From an uncultured bacterium (GTDB taxonomy: Bacteria > Bacillota > Clostridia > Lachnospirales > Lachnospiraceae): 8,424 bases of DNA. Positions 7,366 through 8,424 of the stretch are shown here, one piece after another. The position numbers and the translations under genes are program-made. The notes below the pieces were generated by a model. It made no database searches and was not told where the DNA came from. It saw nothing but the letters and a program-made list of their open reading frames with translations. How positions within the stretch are numbered: position 1 is the first letter of the stretch; the number at the start of each line of letters is the position of its first letter. The DNA is taken from assembly GCA_937916345.1 (NCBI GenBank), contig CALFUE010000165.1:1-8424 (forward strand), in the 5' to 3' direction.

Positions 7366-7394
7366 TTGACAGTATACAGTATTTTTGTTATAGT
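7366..7394 (+). promoter_or_regulatory. Near-consensus sigma-A promoter upstream of tRNA-Thr
   Basis: TTGACA (7366-7371), 17-base spacer, TATAGT (7389-7394). It starts three bases after the glgA stop. The predicted transcript starts near 7401 and runs through about 130 bases of structured leader into the tRNA. Strength and position suit a stable-RNA promoter. Confidence 0.8.
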
Positions 7395-7430
7395 AAGCGC
7401 TAAAGTTCTTTTTACTTTGTCGTTTGCTGC
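7389..7430. repeat. Imperfect hairpin, copy 2 of the element at 5256
   Basis: The sequence begins TATAGTAAGCGCTAAAGTTC and ends near GTCGTTTGCT, matching copy 1 apart from scattered changes and about six extra loop bases. Pairing of the arms (about 7392-7405 with the stretch ending near 7430) survives through G-U wobbles with one mismatch. The first six bases serve as the -10 box of the tRNA promoter. Confidence 0.55.
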
Positions 7431-7531
7431 GAGGGATTTTAGCTGCGTCAGCGGCGTGTTTCTTTGTAAAATCCGTGTGCATCCCGCAGGAGGCTTATAG
7501 TGAAGGTTTGGCGGTGTCGCCAAAGCAGCTT
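7427..7531 (+). other. Structured leader between promoter and tRNA-Thr, unknown family
   Basis: This stretch has several inverted repeats. GGATTTTA (about 7434) pairs with TAAAATCC (about 7467), enclosing a smaller GCTG/CAGC hairpin, with GCG.GGG and CCCGC able to extend the outer stem. TTTGGCG-GTGT-CGCCAAA (7507-7524) forms a perfect 7-bp hairpin directly before the tRNA. An AGGAGG at 7488-7493 lies between them. I compared it from memory with common riboswitches, T-box, SRP RNA, 6S and RNase P RNA and recognise none. It may be a 5' leader removed by RNase P, or a small RNA in its own right. Confidence 0.4.
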
Positions 7532-7604
7532 GCCGTAGTAGCGCAGTTGGTAGCGCAATTGATTCGTAATCAATAGGTCACGGGTTCAAGTCCCGTCTAC
7601 GGCT
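7532..7604 (+). tRNA. tRNA-Thr, anticodon CGT
   Basis: Full cloverleaf by eye: acceptor GCCGTAG (7532-7538) with CTACGGC (7597-7603); D stem GCGC/GCGC; anticodon stem ATTGA/TCAAT with loop TTCGTAA giving anticodon CGT (7565-7567), which reads ACG threonine codons; variable loop AGGTC; T stem ACGGG/CCCGT with loop TTCAAGT. Discriminator base is T; CCA is not encoded and must be added after transcription. TTTTCTT follows directly and may help end transcription. Confidence 0.95.
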
Positions 7605-7658
7605 TTTCTTATCACGAACGGAGAATATTTTGCCCCTTGGGGCGTGGGTAAAAAAATG

Positions 7659-7687
7659 TTGACTTCCACCCACCTGTATGTTAGTAT
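7659..7687 (+). promoter_or_regulatory. Probable promoter of the DUF3793 gene
   Basis: TTGACT (7659-7664), 17-base spacer, TAGTAT (7682-7687). The -35 box is good, the -10 box mediocre; an alternative TATAGT at 7685-7690 would need a 20-base spacer. Transcription would start near 7694, exactly where the first palindrome begins. Confidence 0.5.
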
Positions 7688-7693
7688 AGTTCA

Positions 7694-7713
7694 TGGTTAG
7701 CGAAAGCTAACCA
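7694..7713. promoter_or_regulatory. 20-bp palindrome TGGTTAGC-GAAA-GCTAACCA, likely operator
   Basis: Perfect 8-bp arms around GAAA, lying at the predicted +1 of the DUF3793 transcript. Its core is GTTAG-N6-CTAAC, repeated at 7730-7745. As DNA this is placed like a repressor operator; as RNA it would be an 8-bp stem capped by a GNRA tetraloop at the 5' end of the message. The half-site recalls those of DtxR-type metal regulators, but the spacing differs from the classical DtxR/IdeR box. Confidence 0.55.
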
Positions 7714-7729
7714 AATATATTAACATGTG

Positions 7730-7745
7730 GTTAGTATCTTCTAAC
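7730..7745. promoter_or_regulatory. Second GTTAG-N6-CTAAC palindrome, possible operator
   Basis: GTTAG (7730-7734) and CTAAC (7741-7745) separated by six bases, the same architecture as the first site, centred 34 bp downstream of it and ending two bases before the ribosome binding site of the DUF3793 gene. Confidence 0.45.
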
Positions 7746-7747
7746 TC

Positions 7748-7754
7748 AAGGAGG
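7748..7754 (+). promoter_or_regulatory. Ribosome binding site of the DUF3793 gene
   Basis: AAGGAGG five bases before ATG 7760. It favours this start over the in-frame ATG 7766, which would leave an 11-base gap. Confidence 0.8.
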
Positions 7755-7759
7755 CTCAT

Positions 7760-8314
7760 ATGCTGATGGAAAAGGTCGTGGAACATTGCGCACCTACACT
7801 TGCAGGAATAAAGACCGGAAACATATTCTCAATAAAAAACGCCCGCGAAGGCAAAAACTTGAACAGCGAGATCCGCGAGCTGAACTCGGTACTTACGAAG
7901 AAGGGGCTCCGTCTCATTCCCGTCCGCCGCACGGACAGAACCACCCTCTTCTACCTCTATCGCCCGGATAATTTGAAAGAAGACCTGAAATGTCCTGAGG
8001 CCCGGGAGATACTGTCAGAAAAAGGCTATCCACTGGGAAACTGTGACTGCTGCATAGTTGAGCTGGTGCGCCACTTGAAAAAAGACGAATCCTTCCCCCA
8101 CGAGATAGGCTTGTTCCTGGGCTATCCGCCGGAGGATGTGATCGGATTTATTGAGAACAGGGCGGCGAAATCAAAATGCGTGGGCTGCTGGAAAGTGTAC
8201 GGCGATGTCGAAAAGGCAGAAGCTGCCTTCAGAAAGTTCAAAAAATGCACGGGAATCTACTGCAGGAAGTTCGCAGAAGGAACAGGAATTGAAAAACTCG
8301 CGGTGAACATCTGA
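7760..8314 (+). CDS. DUF3793 family protein
   Basis: A 184-residue, apparently soluble cytoplasmic protein with no signal peptide or membrane helix. It carries the family's landmarks: EHCAPTLAGIKTGNIF near the N-terminus, a TLFYLYRPDNL stretch in the middle, FPHEIGLFLGYPPEDVIGFI around 112-131, and WKVYGDVEKAEAAFRKFKKC toward the C-terminus. Length agrees with other members as I remember them. The molecular function of DUF3793 is not established. It has nine cysteines (C10, C78, C95, C97, C98, C140, C143, C163, C168), several in CxC or CxxC spacing (CDCC, CVGC), which could bind a metal or do thiol chemistry; that is inference. The gene has its own promoter, two palindromes in the 5' region and a strong binding site, so it appears individually regulated and not part of the glgA operon. 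Confidence 0.88.
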   Translation: MLMEKVVEHCAPTLAGIKTGNIFSIKNAREGKNLNSEIRELNSVLTKKGLRLIPVRRTDRTTLFYLYRPDNLKEDLKCPEAREILSEKGYPLGNCDCCIVELVRHLKKDESFPHEIGLFLGYPPEDVIGFIENRAAKSKCVGCWKVYGDVEKAEAAFRKFKKCTGIYCRKFAEGTGIEKLAVNI

Positions 8315-8410
8315 CAGAATGCCGCACAGAAGATGCTTAAAATGGCTGCGCATATAACACTTGCGCGGCGCAATATAAAATGAGACACATATTTAACAGA
8401 CCGACGGCTT

Positions 8411-8417
8411 AAAGGAG
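8411..8417 (+). promoter_or_regulatory. Ribosome binding site of a gene starting just beyond the window
   Basis: AAAGGAG ends seven bases before the right edge; a start codon would be expected within a few bases past 8424. The stretch 8315-8410 has a weak TTGCG-CGG-CGCAA hairpin with no T-run, so no clear terminator separates DUF3793 from the next gene, and read-through is possible. Confidence 0.5.
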
Positions 8418-8424
8418 CGGCGGG

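Noticed and set aside
7170..7620. tRNA-associated integration site or mobile element
   Set aside because: No integrase, no direct repeat of the tRNA 3' end and no transposase-like frame is present.
7632..7643. GCCCC-TT-GGGGC palindrome as terminator of the tRNA transcript
   Set aside because: It has no T-run after it on either strand and the minimal loop is too tight; the T-rich stretch right after the tRNA is a more likely end.
1..8424. CRISPR array, insertion sequence or prophage
   Set aside because: No regularly spaced direct repeats, no transposase or phage structural genes, and no terminal inverted repeats flanking a gene were seen.

Overview
The window most likely comes from a motile, monoderm Clostridia genome of the Lachnospiraceae type. 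The grounds are the wording of the flagellin C-terminus, a CarD-like regulator next to a glycogen synthase, a DUF3793 protein, an RND pump with no visible adaptor or outer-membrane partner, strong sigma-A style promoters and AGGAGG ribosome binding sites. Assignment is by family resemblance only; no database search was possible.

Layout. Positions 1 to about 620 hold an uninterrupted minus-strand reading frame (open from 718 to 2) that is not one gene. It reads as three unrelated pieces: a peptide-binding-lipoprotein-like stretch, a sensor-domain-like stretch, and a typical flagellin C-terminus running off the left edge. From about 623 to 1267 the plus strand encodes the body of a membrane-anchored coiled-coil/TPR protein whose start codon is missing, as if cut off by the same join. 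Next come a 1310-residue RND permease (1321-5253) carrying about 280 extra residues of coiled coil, a perfect 12-bp inverted repeat, an intrinsic terminator and, overlapping it, a consensus promoter. That promoter serves a two-gene operon, a CarD/CdnL-family regulator (5400-5909) and glgA glycogen synthase (5914-7362). A near-consensus promoter starts three bases after glgA, followed by a structured untranslated stretch and tRNA-Thr(CGT) (7532-7604). Last is a DUF3793 gene (7760-8314) behind its own promoter and two copies of a GTTAG-N6-CTAAC palindrome. A Shine-Dalgarno sequence at the right edge announces a further gene just outside.

How the parts fit. The TPR protein and the RND permease are probably co-transcribed (53-bp gap, no terminator) and may work together at the cell envelope. 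CarD and GlgA are tightly coupled (4-bp gap), linking an RNA-polymerase-binding regulator to storage polysaccharide synthesis. The DUF3793 gene is separate and looks individually regulated. The best candidates for new biology are the coiled-coil insertion in the RND pump, the tandem palindromes ahead of DUF3793, and a hairpin sequence occurring both after the RND gene and at the start of the tRNA leader. The left 620 bp most likely reflects an assembly or amplification chimera and should not be read as a natural locus without checking.
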